A stretch of 64,000 bases of DNA. Origin: Shewanella sp. Choline-02u-19 (lineage in GTDB: Bacteria; Pseudomonadota; Gammaproteobacteria; Enterobacterales; Shewanellaceae). Positions 26,250-35,579 of this stretch are shown piece by piece (the first letter of the stretch is position 1; every line of letters starts with the position of its first letter). The DNA lies in NCBI RefSeq assembly GCF_002836205.1, contig NZ_PJBE01000013.1, positions 3,100,001 through 3,164,000 on the forward strand, written 5' to 3'. Under the pieces are notes generated by a model. The model was not told the DNA's origin. It saw nothing but the letters and a program-made list of their open reading frames with translations, and searched no databases. The position numbers and the translations under genes are program-made.

Positions 26250-27200
26250 ATGAAGTCAGATAATTTTGCCGGGATTGCTGATTACATCTCTCAGCGACGT
26301 GCTCAAGCACAGTTATCTCAAGAAGCATTAGCATCAGCACTGATTAGCAACAATGACCTGTTTGCAGACGTCGACTCACTAGCCATTAGTCGCTGGGAAC
26401 GTGGCAAAGTCAGCCCGAACCTGCGCAGGCAAGTCGCGCTAATGGAGTATTTTGGTGATAAACCACACACGCTTTTATGCGATCCCAGCTTTGAATTAAA
26501 ACAACTGCCGTCACTTGATGCATTCAATAAAATGATGGAGCAACAGTTAAACTACAACCATGTTATGGGGGCTCACCCCTATATATCTGCAGACAATGTT
26601 AGCTTCGACAAACTCTGCAAACAGGCTGATGAAGCACCGCAAATGTATAGCTGGATAGCCAATTATCACACCAACCTTAGCCGTGGACGGGAAAAATGGA
26701 GTCAGTCCTTTATCAAGTCATTAGCGGCGGTAGATTCAACGGAAGTGTCGTTTTACCAAGTCAACGGCTTGCTCGCCGGCCATATATTTATGGTTAAAGT
26801 TACCGAAGAAACATTTGAGCAATTACTGCACGGCAAGCTTAATGACAATGAGCTAACTCCGGCACATTTAATTGCTGCAGAGCAACCTGGTTGCCTATAC
26901 ATGTTAAGCACCTATTTAGGCGGTGCCCATGTGTCCGAGGACTTCGTCGCGCAACTGCTCTTTACCTTAGTCGAGAACCCAGTAAACACTTCGTTTGGCT
27001 ACAAAGCGCGGTCTGATATAGGCATCAAACTAATGGATTTTCTCGGCGGTGTTGTCGTTAATACAGGTGAGATATTAAGCGAACGTTTGCAAGGTGCTAA
27101 ATACCAAGGCAAACGCCGCAGCTATGTCTCATTTGAACTTCAACGTCAGGTATTAATCGCCAGCCCTTTGTTTATCAACCTTATTCGAAACAGCAAATAA
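26250..27200 (+). CDS. XRE-type HTH regulator with unknown C-terminal domain
   Basis: 316 residues. Residues about 8–70 are a Cro/cI-type helix-turn-helix (ISQRRAQAQLSQEALA, ISRWERGKVSPNL). The remaining 240 residues show no familiar domain and may sense a ligand or form oligomers. GGGGAAACG precedes the ATG. No obvious target gene beside it; a GAF protein follows 150 bp downstream. Confidence 0.75.
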   Translation: MKSDNFAGIADYISQRRAQAQLSQEALASALISNNDLFADVDSLAISRWERGKVSPNLRRQVALMEYFGDKPHTLLCDPSFELKQLPSLDAFNKMMEQQLNYNHVMGAHPYISADNVSFDKLCKQADEAPQMYSWIANYHTNLSRGREKWSQSFIKSLAAVDSTEVSFYQVNGLLAGHIFMVKVTEETFEQLLHGKLNDNELTPAHLIAAEQPGCLYMLSTYLGGAHVSEDFVAQLLFTLVENPVNTSFGYKARSDIGIKLMDFLGGVVVNTGEILSERLQGAKYQGKRRSYVSFELQRQVLIASPLFINLIRNSK

Positions 27201-27352
27201 TGATTATTTTCCTGAAACCTCATTTTTCATTTTTTTAGTTCATCTTTTTAGTTTACCAAGTTGATTTTAGGTAGAAACCAACTTAAATAGTATGAGGACT
27301 GCATGAAATTGCCTTACTGTTAGCAAGTGAGGCTTTAAAAAGGAAGATAGAT

Positions 27353-28012
27353 ATGGTTACTCTCGACACTCAGAATATCGACATCCACCAAGACATAAGC
27401 CAAAGCTGGCAAGAGATGGTTAACTTAATATCTGAAATATCTCAAATTCCTGCAACTCTCATCATGCGAACCTACCCTAAAGAGATTGAAGTTTTTATTA
27501 GCAGCAATACTCCCCACAACCCATACAGAGCTAAAGAACGCGAACGCTTGGGCATGGGATTATATTGTGAATCAGTGATCACCGGAAAGAAACTGCTCAC
27601 GGTTAACGATGCCAGCCAAGACCCTCATTGGTCGAATAATCCCGATATAAAACTGGGGATGATAGCCTATCTAGGATTACCACTGAGTTGGCCCAATGGT
27701 GATGTCTTTGGCACCATCTGTATGCTTGACTCGCAACCGATGCAGTTCGATAACCCCACCAAACAATTGCTGACTCGATTTAAATTAGTCGTTGAAACTG
27801 ACCTCAAACGTGTCTATCAACAGGCACAATTAGTTCAAGATAATCAACGGCTAATCCAACAATTACATAAAAAATCGTTTGAATTTGATCAACTGCAAAA
27901 ACAAGCGCGACTGGATGCATTTGAACGAACCTACAAGGATCTGAAAACCGATAAAGTAGACAGCTTAAGTAACGATGCCGTCGCAACTCTCAATCAGCAA
28001 CACTCGCTTTAA
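27353..28012 (+). CDS. Stand-alone GAF-domain protein
   Basis: 219 residues: a GAF domain (about 15–150) with LTVNDASQDPHW and MIAYLGLPLSWPNGDVFGTICMLD-type motifs (quoted in part), followed by a long coiled coil (about 150–200). The GAF resembles those that precede GGDEF domains, but no output domain follows; the stop is real in this sequence. AAAAAGGAAG ribosome site. It may act by binding a partner. Ends convergent with the hydrolase, overlapping by 4 bp. Confidence 0.8.
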   Translation: MVTLDTQNIDIHQDISQSWQEMVNLISEISQIPATLIMRTYPKEIEVFISSNTPHNPYRAKERERLGMGLYCESVITGKKLLTVNDASQDPHWSNNPDIKLGMIAYLGLPLSWPNGDVFGTICMLDSQPMQFDNPTKQLLTRFKLVVETDLKRVYQQAQLVQDNQRLIQQLHKKSFEFDQLQKQARLDAFERTYKDLKTDKVDSLSNDAVATLNQQHSL

Positions 28013-28602
28013 TCCCTATCAGCCCCTTGCGATGCGAGATTGCGGTTTATCTCTGCCACAATTTTGTGGCTAAATATCACCGTCAAATGCAGTACTATCC
28101 AAAATGACTTATTCTCAGCCGCTGGCCATATGGAGCTCGAATTAGGCACAATAGTAAAATCGATAGGGGTTCTGTAAGAGTAAAGTTCAACATTTTCAAG
28201 GATATGTTCTGTTGCGCGCAGCTCATTTAACAGCTCGCTTTTAGGGCGTAATTGTTTAACGCCCTTTGATGGGTATGGCAAATAGGCCCAGATACTGCCC
28301 GCATGAGGCACCGATAAGCTAAAAAACTGCCTTACCCTTGCAGCTCCCCCCAAAAGCTGTAAATAATAACGTGCCACGATGCCGCCCATACTAAAACCGA
28401 TGACAACAATCTCTTCCGCAAGGCCAAACTCTTGCTCAATCTGCCGCTTTAAGTTGGCTGCAGCGTGCTCAATACCCAAACGTCCATCAAACGGAGCAAT
28501 CGTGGGTGAAAAGCACTCATGGCCTGCAAGCGTAAATTGTTGCTGCATCCAGCGCATCACATACCCGGTATTAAAAATGCCATGTACTAACACAATTTTC
28601 AT
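28009..28602 (-). CDS. Lipase-like alpha/beta hydrolase
   Basis: About 197 residues from the ATG at 28602 (AGAGGTG upstream). VLVHGIFNTG gives the oxyanion-hole region and GFSMGG (Ser71) the nucleophile elbow. A histidine in the C-terminal third could complete the triad. Family members include triacylglycerol lipases and esterases; substrate is unknown. No signal peptide, so cytoplasmic. Confidence 0.8.
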   Translation of the reverse strand: MKIVLVHGIFNTGYVMRWMQQQFTLAGHECFSPTIAPFDGRLGIEHAAANLKRQIEQEFGLAEEIVVIGFSMGGIVARYYLQLLGGAARVRQFFSLSVPHAGSIWAYLPYPSKGVKQLRPKSELLNELRATEHILENVELYSYRTPIDFTIVPNSSSIWPAAENKSFWIVLHLTVIFSHKIVAEINRNLASQGADRD

Positions 28603-28767
28603 CAACACCTCTGTTGGTCAGGTCTCACGCCTCAAGCGTAGCAATCCATATTAACAAATACCACTCACACTTAATAAAGCCACTAAAACACCACTCGGCT
28701 TTCGGTAACGATATTTATTGCGCTAACTTTGCTATTATTAGCGGCGTCCCATCTGCCTTTATTTCAA

Positions 28768-29820
28768 ATGAGCCCTGTATTTATGTCGATAAGTCCATCG
28801 AACCCTACACCCCAGTCAGTATCACAAGCTTTGAGTGTTGCCATTAGCAAACGAACTCAATTTTTAGCGAATGCAAAGCAAAACGAAACCGATTGCTATC
28901 GAATATTTCACGGTACGGTAGAGGGCATCAATGGCCTCAATATTGATCGCTATGGCAATGCATGGCTGATCCAAAGTTTTCACCAAGCATTGACTGAAGA
29001 TGAGCTTAGCCAAATAACAGTTCAGCTGACCCAAGAGTCAATGTTACCGGTCATTTATAATGACCGCTCCAACAAGAATTCCCGCGTACTGAATAGCTTA
29101 AGTGATGACAATGAAGTTTTCGCGACAAGTGAACAGCAAATGCAGGAAAATGGTATGTTGTTCAGCAGTAAATTGCGCCATGAAGGCCAAGATCCACTGC
29201 TGTTTTTGGACATGCGCATTGGCCGTGAATATGTAAAATCACACAGTCAGGATCGTACGGTACTCAATCTATTTTCTTATACTTGCGGTATTGGCACCGC
29301 TGCCGCCGTTGGCGGCGCAACACGGGTTGTTAATATCGATTTTTCCTCATTCGCATTGGCTGCGGGCAAAAGAAATGCGCAACTCAACCACGTTGAAAAT
29401 GTCTGTGAGTTTATTCAAAGTGATGCATTCCCTGCCTTAAGACAGCTGGCAGGTTTGAAAGTCGGCGGACGCAGGAATCAAAAACTACCCGCCTATCCCA
29501 AACTGGCAGCCACTCAATTTGATTTGGTCTTTTTAGACCCACCAAGATACGCCAAAAGCGCCTTTGGCATTGTCGATCTCATTAATGATTACCAGAGCTT
29601 GTTTAAGCCGGCAATGCTAACCACTAAGCCCGGTGGCACCATAGTGTGCTGTAACAATGTCGCTAAAGTTGACCGCCAAGCTTGGTTTGACAGTTTAGTG
29701 CGCTGCGTTGAAAAACAAGGGCGTCAGGTGACCCACCATGCATGGCTCGATTGCCATGAAGACTTCCCTTCTTTTGATGGTAATCATCCCTTAAAAATGG
29801 TTGCGTTAACCTTAAGCTAG
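28768..29820 (+). CDS. SAM-dependent methyltransferase, RlmI/RlmK-like
   Basis: About 350 residues. The C-terminal two thirds is a class I methyltransferase: LNLFSYTCGIGTAAAVGG (SAM-binding), VNIDFSS, and the catalytic-type LDPPRYA. The N-terminal part has GLNIDRYGNAW as in RlmI-type rRNA m5C methyltransferases. The conserved Cys-containing GGTIVCCNNV is present. Start is uncertain: the frame reaches 28729 (TTG) and further ATGs occur at 28783; none has a good ribosome site. RNA substrate is inferred. Confidence 0.8.
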   Translation: MSPVFMSISPSNPTPQSVSQALSVAISKRTQFLANAKQNETDCYRIFHGTVEGINGLNIDRYGNAWLIQSFHQALTEDELSQITVQLTQESMLPVIYNDRSNKNSRVLNSLSDDNEVFATSEQQMQENGMLFSSKLRHEGQDPLLFLDMRIGREYVKSHSQDRTVLNLFSYTCGIGTAAAVGGATRVVNIDFSSFALAAGKRNAQLNHVENVCEFIQSDAFPALRQLAGLKVGGRRNQKLPAYPKLAATQFDLVFLDPPRYAKSAFGIVDLINDYQSLFKPAMLTTKPGGTIVCCNNVAKVDRQAWFDSLVRCVEKQGRQVTHHAWLDCHEDFPSFDGNHPLKMVALTLS

Positions 29821-29842
29821 TCAACAGAAACATGCTGAATAC

Positions 29843-29878
29843 AGTAAAAGTGACGACATTAAACTCGTCATTTTTACT
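29843..29878 (+). terminator. Terminator after the methyltransferase gene
   Basis: AGTAAAAGTGACGA and TCGTCATTTTTACT pair over 14 positions with one G-U around an 8-base loop, 22 bases past the stop codon. Confidence 0.82.
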
Positions 29879-30187
29879 ATTACAATACAATCTAGCCTCT
29901 AACCGCTGTAAAGAAAAAGCTTACTTGGCTAGTCACACAACGAGTTTCTGCTTTTAAAACCACCCAAAAATCTCATATAAAATAACGACCAACCTCATCA
30001 CGAACCTTAGAGTAAATTGAGTTTAATATTATTTAAATACAATTAGATACTAGTTAAAACTCCAATCAATAACCTGCCTTGTTTCAGCGTTTAAAAAATA
30101 AACTTTACTTTGCCCAGAAAAGGCATAAAATCCGCTGCCTAAAATTTGCATTCAAACATGCAAAAGCATAACTTTAAGGAGTACAAG
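29879..30187. other. AT-rich non-coding stretch before the MFS gene
   Basis: About 310 bases with no credible reading frame. It must carry the promoter of the MFS gene, but I cannot assign boxes confidently. Confidence 0.4.
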
Positions 30188-31357
30188 GTGGATAAATCTG
30201 CCTTTAAAACATCAGAAAATAGCACGTTCACTCCGGTGACAGGTCTGGCTTTTTTCGCTATTGCATCAGGCTTTCTCATGAGCCTTATCCCTTTGTCTTT
30301 AACGTCGTTCGAAATAGACACATCACTCATTGCTTGGCTTGCAAGTATTTTCTATTTAGGGATCTTAGTCGGCACCACCTGTATTCAGTCAGTCATTAGC
30401 AGAACAAGTCACCGTATCGCATTAGTGATGTTTCTTTCACTGCTAATTCTCACCATAGTACTCATGCTAATTTTTCCAACCGCTTGGGTTTGGCTAGCAG
30501 CACGTTTTATCGCTGGTATTGCGGTGGCTGGTGTCTTCGTGGTCGTAGAGTCTTGGTTGTTGATGGCTGATAGCGCTAAACAAAGAGCGAAGCGCTTAGG
30601 CTTATATATGACATCCCTTTATGGCGGTAGCGCATTAGGGCAACTTGCCATCGGGCCTGTTGGTATCAGCGGATTAACGCCTTTTATATGTGTTATCGGT
30701 TTATTGTTCATTGCTATTTTGCCACCATTATTGATTAAAATAGGTCAGCCAGCAGTTATTGAACACCAAAAAATTAGCCTTCGACAAGCAAGAAAGATCA
30801 GCACACCAGCCATTATTGGTTGCTTGGTCTCAGGTATGCTACTTGGGCCTATTTATGGCTTGATGCCGACCTACATCAATACCCAACTTGGCAGTACTGA
30901 AAAAACCGCATTTTTAATGGCGCTGATCATTCTGGGCGGCATGCTTATTCAACCTCTGGTGAGTTATCTATCCATCAGAGTCAGTAAAAGCCTGTTAATG
31001 GCACAGTTTTGTTTACTGGGAACGGCAGGCATTGTCGGTGTGTTAGAGGGGAATTCGATTGCACTAGTCAGCATCAGTTACTTTGTTTTAGGTGCCAGTT
31101 GCTTTGCGCTTTACCCCATTGCAATCACGCTAGCTTGCGATGCTTTAGAGGTTGAAAAAATTGTCGCTGCAACCGAGTTAATGCTACTCAGTTATAGTGT
31201 TGGATCAGTATTCGGTCCTATCGTCGCCGAGCACAGTAGCCGTTCAGCCCACTCTTTAATACTGTATTTAGGCTTTGTGTTAGCAACAACGTCAATCTAT
31301 ATGCTGTTAAAAAACTTACAAAGAACCCACAGCGGTCACACGCCAGCCATTGGTTAA
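30188..31357 (+). CDS. Major facilitator superfamily transporter, YcaD-like
   Basis: Twelve-helix MFS permease of about 389 residues. I place the start at the GTG at 30188 because AAGGAG lies exactly six bases before it; the frame extends to an ATG at 30146 without such a site. Motif A-like region GTTCIQSVISRTSHR lies in loop 2–3, and the proline/glycine-rich helices resemble the YcaD/Fsr-like group. Substrate unknown. Alone between two hairpins. Confidence 0.85.
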   Translation: MDKSAFKTSENSTFTPVTGLAFFAIASGFLMSLIPLSLTSFEIDTSLIAWLASIFYLGILVGTTCIQSVISRTSHRIALVMFLSLLILTIVLMLIFPTAWVWLAARFIAGIAVAGVFVVVESWLLMADSAKQRAKRLGLYMTSLYGGSALGQLAIGPVGISGLTPFICVIGLLFIAILPPLLIKIGQPAVIEHQKISLRQARKISTPAIIGCLVSGMLLGPIYGLMPTYINTQLGSTEKTAFLMALIILGGMLIQPLVSYLSIRVSKSLLMAQFCLLGTAGIVGVLEGNSIALVSISYFVLGASCFALYPIAITLACDALEVEKIVAATELMLLSYSVGSVFGPIVAEHSSRSAHSLILYLGFVLATTSIYMLLKNLQRTHSGHTPAIG

Positions 31358-31366
31358 CCCCCAACG

Positions 31367-31394
31367 TGTAGCGCATTAAAATACATGCGCTACA
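31367..31394 (+). terminator. Hairpin after the MFS gene
   Basis: TGTAGCGCAT and ATGCGCTACA form a perfect 10 bp stem with an 8-base loop ten bases after the stop; only a weak T-rich tail. Confidence 0.65.
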
Positions 31395-31669
31395 TCCCTT
31401 GCCCCCACATGCCGCGGCAGAACACCAATACCAATTGCATTAAGTAATAACGTAAGACTCAACTCAAGCACGATGTAGCCAACTGATTAATAATCAAAAT
31501 ATTTTAATAGAAGATTACCGAAAGGTTGCTAAGCCAAATATGTCCTAAGTTTTAGTTAATGACTTCTATCTCGCTAGCGGATCAAACATTCGACATAGCC
31601 AAAATAACAGCAGAAGCCTAAACACTTTTTAAGATGAATTTAATTAGCAATGTATAAAAGGAATTAACA
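31395..31669. promoter_or_regulatory. Upstream region of the MNIO/quinoprotein operon
   Basis: About 275 AT-rich bases leading to the first gene of the eight-gene cluster, ending in the ribosome site AAGGAATTAACA. It contains the short CCGAAAGG hairpin core (around 31519) that also appears before the GGDEF gene. No specific promoter boxes assigned. Confidence 0.4.
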
Positions 31670-33031
31670 ATGGCACAAGCAATTATGGGTGATGGTATCA
31701 CTCAAATCACTAAAGGTAATTTGGAAGAAGCCCTGCAACAAGCAATCGGTATCGAAATCGCCACCATTCCGGCCTACTTATCAACCTACTACTCTATCAA
31801 TCGAACGCCAAAACAAGACTATTTAGAAAAAGAATTCACTAAGCTGTTGATTGAAAAAGGAACCTGTCAACAAAAAGCACAGGAGCAAGCACTGGAACTT
31901 TCCGCCAAGATTATGGTTTTTGCCAATAAAGCTGGCGCAAATATCATGAGTGTTGTTGTGGAGGAGATGCTGCATATGTCGCTCTCTGCCAATGTGAAAC
32001 AATCTCTTTTCGGTAACCCCGTTCTGGTGGGCCAAGCGCCAAGTGAATGGCCTGCTTATCTTCCTGGTCACGAGCCAGAGTTTCCTATCAATCGAGCGAA
32101 ATTAAGCACTGAGCAGTTGGAAACCTTCAAAAAGATTGAAAGCCCCAAACCTTTCGACAAGAATTTAAAGCAGGTTACAGCGATCCCTTACCTCACCATT
32201 GGGCTCTTCTATCAAGGCATTGAAGACTGTATCAAAGAGTATTATTGCCATGAGGGAGATTATGACTCAGAACGGCCGCAGCTTATTCCCAACCGTGGCT
32301 ACTACGCACAGAATAATATCGACACCATCTATTACGACAAACAACATAACCCCGTATACGAAAATGCCGCCGATGCAGGGGGGTTAATCCATGTTGTTGA
32401 CCAAGCCAGTGCACTAGCAGCGCTGGCGATCATTGTGGAACAAGGGGAAGGGGCTGGCACCGGATATGATGATAATTCCGAACATGAGCTCGCGCACTAC
32501 TATAAATTTGACCAACTTCAACAAGAACTGATCAATATCAACGCCGAGTTTAAAAACATATTTGGCGATGAGATGGACGTTGAGCAATATTTTGTCTACA
32601 ACTTTGCCGATAACGCCGAAACACCTGACTACCCCGCCACGATCCAAGCCGTATCGAACCTCACCAATGCAATGTACAGCTATCTGTTCATTATGTCGCA
32701 GGCCTGTTACCGCGCAGACGAGCACACTCAGTTCGAAATATTTATGTTTGGGATCCATAAGAGCATGCTTTGGATCTTAAGTTCGCTCTGCGGCGAAATG
32801 ACAGGCTTTAAGTATATAGCCGCCGATGGTCAGCAATACACTGCCACCGCTACCTTTGAAGAATATCGATTTAGCAATGCCTCTAGTCCTAAGTCACAGA
32901 TCATCGAACTGTTTAATCAAGCTGTCGGGGGCACTCACAAGATAGCTTACATTGAGCAGCGTATTCTCGACCTACCCAATGTCTCCTTAGAAGGCTTTCT
33001 TGAGCCATCAAATACCCCATTAATGGCTTAA
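31670..33031 (+). CDS. Ferritin-like diiron protein, VioB/PF12902 type (copy 1)
   Basis: 453 residues. N-terminal ferritin-like helical domain with candidate metal ligands Glu29 (GIEIATIPAY), Glu99 and His102 (EEMLHM), Glu257 (IVEQGEG) and His276 (ELAHYY), the E/ExxH/E/H arrangement of diiron enzymes. The same signature occurs in the ferritin-like part of iminophenyl-pyruvate dimer synthase VioB (established family). No signal peptide. First gene of the eight-gene cluster; paralogous to the sixth. Likely an oxidative tailoring enzyme; substrate unknown. Confidence 0.78.
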   Translation: MAQAIMGDGITQITKGNLEEALQQAIGIEIATIPAYLSTYYSINRTPKQDYLEKEFTKLLIEKGTCQQKAQEQALELSAKIMVFANKAGANIMSVVVEEMLHMSLSANVKQSLFGNPVLVGQAPSEWPAYLPGHEPEFPINRAKLSTEQLETFKKIESPKPFDKNLKQVTAIPYLTIGLFYQGIEDCIKEYYCHEGDYDSERPQLIPNRGYYAQNNIDTIYYDKQHNPVYENAADAGGLIHVVDQASALAALAIIVEQGEGAGTGYDDNSEHELAHYYKFDQLQQELININAEFKNIFGDEMDVEQYFVYNFADNAETPDYPATIQAVSNLTNAMYSYLFIMSQACYRADEHTQFEIFMFGIHKSMLWILSSLCGEMTGFKYIAADGQQYTATATFEEYRFSNASSPKSQIIELFNQAVGGTHKIAYIEQRILDLPNVSLEGFLEPSNTPLMA

Positions 33032-33055
33032 CCCAACCCTATTGAGGATAACGAA

Positions 33056-33688
33056 ATGTCTAAGTTAAACGATAAGATCCAAAGTCATGGTTGCGGTAGC
33101 CAGCCTATAAACAAAAATATGCCCAATACAGCAACACCATTGGAGTTACATGCTTGTATGGGGTTAAATGCCTGCCGTGGACATGACAGATTTGGTACCA
33201 ATACCTGCGCTGGCACTGGCTACTGCGCAACAGAAACTCATGTGTGCCACACGCTTAATAACTGTGCAGGGCAAGGTGGCTGTGGCTTATTTGGTGATGC
33301 AGCAGAACAGTGTAAACCTGGCGCTAATGACTGCTCATGGCAAGGAAGTTGCGCCACCCCCATTCAAGCAGAACGTTTCAGTACCCTCGGCGCGAATAAA
33401 AACAACAGTGTTTGGTTACTTGCTAGAGAACTGTTTCAACAACGCATGGACAAATCTCGTCGTAATGTAGGCCAAGCGCCTTTCCCCGCGGGTCCGCCTC
33501 AAGCATGGCTAGAGTCATTTGGTGAATATGACTCTTGCGGCAATTCAGGTGATAAATCCTGCTCCTTTGGGTTTAATAACCCAGCCCAGAACACTCAAGA
33601 ACTGGTTGAACGTAGCATTGAATCACGCTCTAAAACACTTGCTGAATCTGAGTGCAGCGACACTAACAACAAACTCAACGACGATTAA
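33056..33688 (+). CDS. Cysteine-rich repeat protein, possible MNIO substrate
   Basis: 210 residues with 14 cysteines and no signal peptide. Eleven lie in the first 100 residues in short Gly/Asn-rich units (CMGLNACRG, CAGTGYCAT, CHTLNNCAGQGGCG, CSWQGSCAT). The middle (about 105–155) has a basic helix and the phrase PFPAGPPQAWLESFGEY; two more cysteines follow and one sits in the acidic C-terminus. GAGGATAACGAA precedes the ATG. It lies directly before an MNIO enzyme and its DUF2063 partner, whose known substrates are cysteine-containing peptides. I infer it is modified by them; a metal-binding or electron-transfer protein is the alternative. Confidence 0.72.
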   Translation: MSKLNDKIQSHGCGSQPINKNMPNTATPLELHACMGLNACRGHDRFGTNTCAGTGYCATETHVCHTLNNCAGQGGCGLFGDAAEQCKPGANDCSWQGSCATPIQAERFSTLGANKNNSVWLLARELFQQRMDKSRRNVGQAPFPAGPPQAWLESFGEYDSCGNSGDKSCSFGFNNPAQNTQELVERSIESRSKTLAESECSDTNNKLNDD

Positions 33689-33700
33689 TCAGAGGTAATG

Positions 33701-34657
33701 ATGCCTAACTTTCATCGTCAAACCGAGGCAAGCCCAAATTTGGGCTTGGGCCTTGGCCTTCGAAGCCAGCATTTTAATGAGATTTTAGATAATAAACCCA
33801 AGGTCGATTGGTTTGAAATTATCTCAGAAAACTTTATGGATTCAGGTGGACGTCCGCGCCACGTTCTCAGACAGATAGCAGCAGATTACCCCATAGTAAT
33901 GCATGGTGTATCTTTGTCTATTGGCAGTACTGACGAGCTAGATTTCACCTACCTTAAACGGTTAAAGCAACTCATTGATGAAGTGCAACCCGCTTGGGTG
34001 AGTGACCATCTATGTTGGACTGGCGCCTTAAGCCTCAATAGCCACGATTTGTTGCCCCTGCCACTGACCGCAGAAGCACTTCGTCACGTATGTCAGCGTG
34101 TTGATCAAGTGCAATCGTTTTTACAACGGCCTATCGTGCTAGAAAACCCCAGTACCTACTTAAGTTACACCCAATCGCACATACCAGAGTGGGAGTTCTT
34201 TAGCGCGCTCACCGCTCAAACGGGTTGCGGTATGTTACTCGACGTCAACAATGTATTTGTGTCAGCTTTCAATAATGATTTCGACCCTATTGAGTACATC
34301 GAAGGCCTACCGCATCAATCAATAGTGCAGATGCACCTCGCAGGCCACCAGCACTGCGGTGACTACATCATAGACACGCACGACAGCCCGGTAACAAATG
34401 CTGTGTGGCAACTGTTTAATTTGGCTTGGCAACGCACCCAAGGCTGTGCCACCTGCTTAGAGTGGGATGGCAATATCCCCACGTTCTCTGCCTATCATCA
34501 AGAGTTACTCAAAGCTAAACAGTATATGAGCAACATCTCAAACATCATTACCGAACCCCATATCAATGAGACCGAAATTAGCACTGCTGCTGTTTCAAAC
34601 CCCATTGACTTTATGATTTCAAAGCCTCATTTAGCCGCAACTCAAGGTATTAAATGA
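33701..34657 (+). CDS. DUF692 multinuclear non-haem iron oxidase (MNIO)
   Basis: About 318 residues in a TIM-barrel fold typical of DUF692/BufB/TglH. Candidate iron ligands in order: His68 (VMHGVSLSIG), His103 (SDHLCW), Glu148 (LENPSTY), Asp181 and Asn184 (LLDVNN), His212 (QMHLAGH), Asp225 and His227 (DTHDSP) and Glu254 (LEWDGNIP). Characterised members oxidatively modify cysteines of ribosomal peptides. The second ATG is chosen because AGAGG is only two bases from the first. Overlaps the DUF2063 gene by 4 bp. Confidence 0.92.
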   Translation: MPNFHRQTEASPNLGLGLGLRSQHFNEILDNKPKVDWFEIISENFMDSGGRPRHVLRQIAADYPIVMHGVSLSIGSTDELDFTYLKRLKQLIDEVQPAWVSDHLCWTGALSLNSHDLLPLPLTAEALRHVCQRVDQVQSFLQRPIVLENPSTYLSYTQSHIPEWEFFSALTAQTGCGMLLDVNNVFVSAFNNDFDPIEYIEGLPHQSIVQMHLAGHQHCGDYIIDTHDSPVTNAVWQLFNLAWQRTQGCATCLEWDGNIPTFSAYHQELLKAKQYMSNISNIITEPHINETEISTAAVSNPIDFMISKPHLAATQGIK

Positions 34658-35475
34658 GCAGTTTAACGCCGCAAAATTTGCCCCAAATACAGCAAAGTAT
34701 GCTGGATGCACTGACGCAGCCAATGCAGCCAGCGTTAAATGCATTCATCAGTAATGAGATCGTCTCTTCACACAAACTGTCGGCGCAAGCGCATGTTGGG
34801 ATCTACCAACGCAGCTACATTCTTAGGCTACAGCAGTGTATGGCCAGTCAATTCCCCACACTCAAATATGCACTCGGTGACGAACTGTTCGCATTGTTCG
34901 CGACTCAGTATTTACAGACGTCACCTTCGAACAGTTACACCCTCAATAATCTCGGGGATAACTTGCCCCATTTTCTGCAGCAGACTAGACCAGATGCAGA
35001 GCTGGAGATAAAAGAAGATTGGCCAGACTTTATGATTGAGCTAGCAAAGTTCGAAATTGCACTCAATCATCTATTTGATGCCAAAGCCACTGGCTACCCT
35101 GCCGATCCGCAGCAAAACCAAGCAGACGAACAGACCCAGGATCAACAGCTGCAGTTAGTCCCAGTGCTGCAAGTGTTTAAGCTAAGTTACCCCATCTGCA
35201 ACTACTACCGCAGCTGTAACGACAACCAACAACCGCCGCTGCCATTGCCAGTACCCAGTTTTGCTGCCGTCTTTAGAAGAAACTATCGACTCGGGATTAT
35301 TGATTTAAACGCTACTCAGTATTGTTTTCTCAAGCAACTGCAACAAACCCAGTCAATCAAAGCCAGTAAAGATCAACTGATTCAACAGCAAATAGGCACA
35401 GCTCAGACGATTGAAGAACTGTGGTTAATGTGGCGCAGGTATTTTATAGAGATGGGTATTTTTAACCAAATTTAA
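34654..35475 (+). CDS. DUF2063 partner protein of MNIO (BufC-like)
   Basis: 273 residues. The N-terminal 150 carry the DUF2063 signature: HVGIYQRSYILRLQQCM, FPTLKYALGDELFALFATQYL and the SNSYTLNNLGDNLPHFL region. In characterised systems this type of protein recruits the precursor peptide to the DUF692 enzyme. Coupled to the MNIO gene by ATGA. The C-terminal 100 residues are Gln-rich and less conserved in character. Confidence 0.88.
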   Translation: MSSLTPQNLPQIQQSMLDALTQPMQPALNAFISNEIVSSHKLSAQAHVGIYQRSYILRLQQCMASQFPTLKYALGDELFALFATQYLQTSPSNSYTLNNLGDNLPHFLQQTRPDAELEIKEDWPDFMIELAKFEIALNHLFDAKATGYPADPQQNQADEQTQDQQLQLVPVLQVFKLSYPICNYYRSCNDNQQPPLPLPVPSFAAVFRRNYRLGIIDLNATQYCFLKQLQQTQSIKASKDQLIQQQIGTAQTIEELWLMWRRYFIEMGIFNQI

Positions 35476-35579
35476 CGACACTAAATCATTAAAACTAAAC
35501 CATTAAAAAATAGTAAACCGAGTAAAAAGCAATCCAGTTAACACCGGATGTCAACTGACACAATATGGAGCATATCGTC

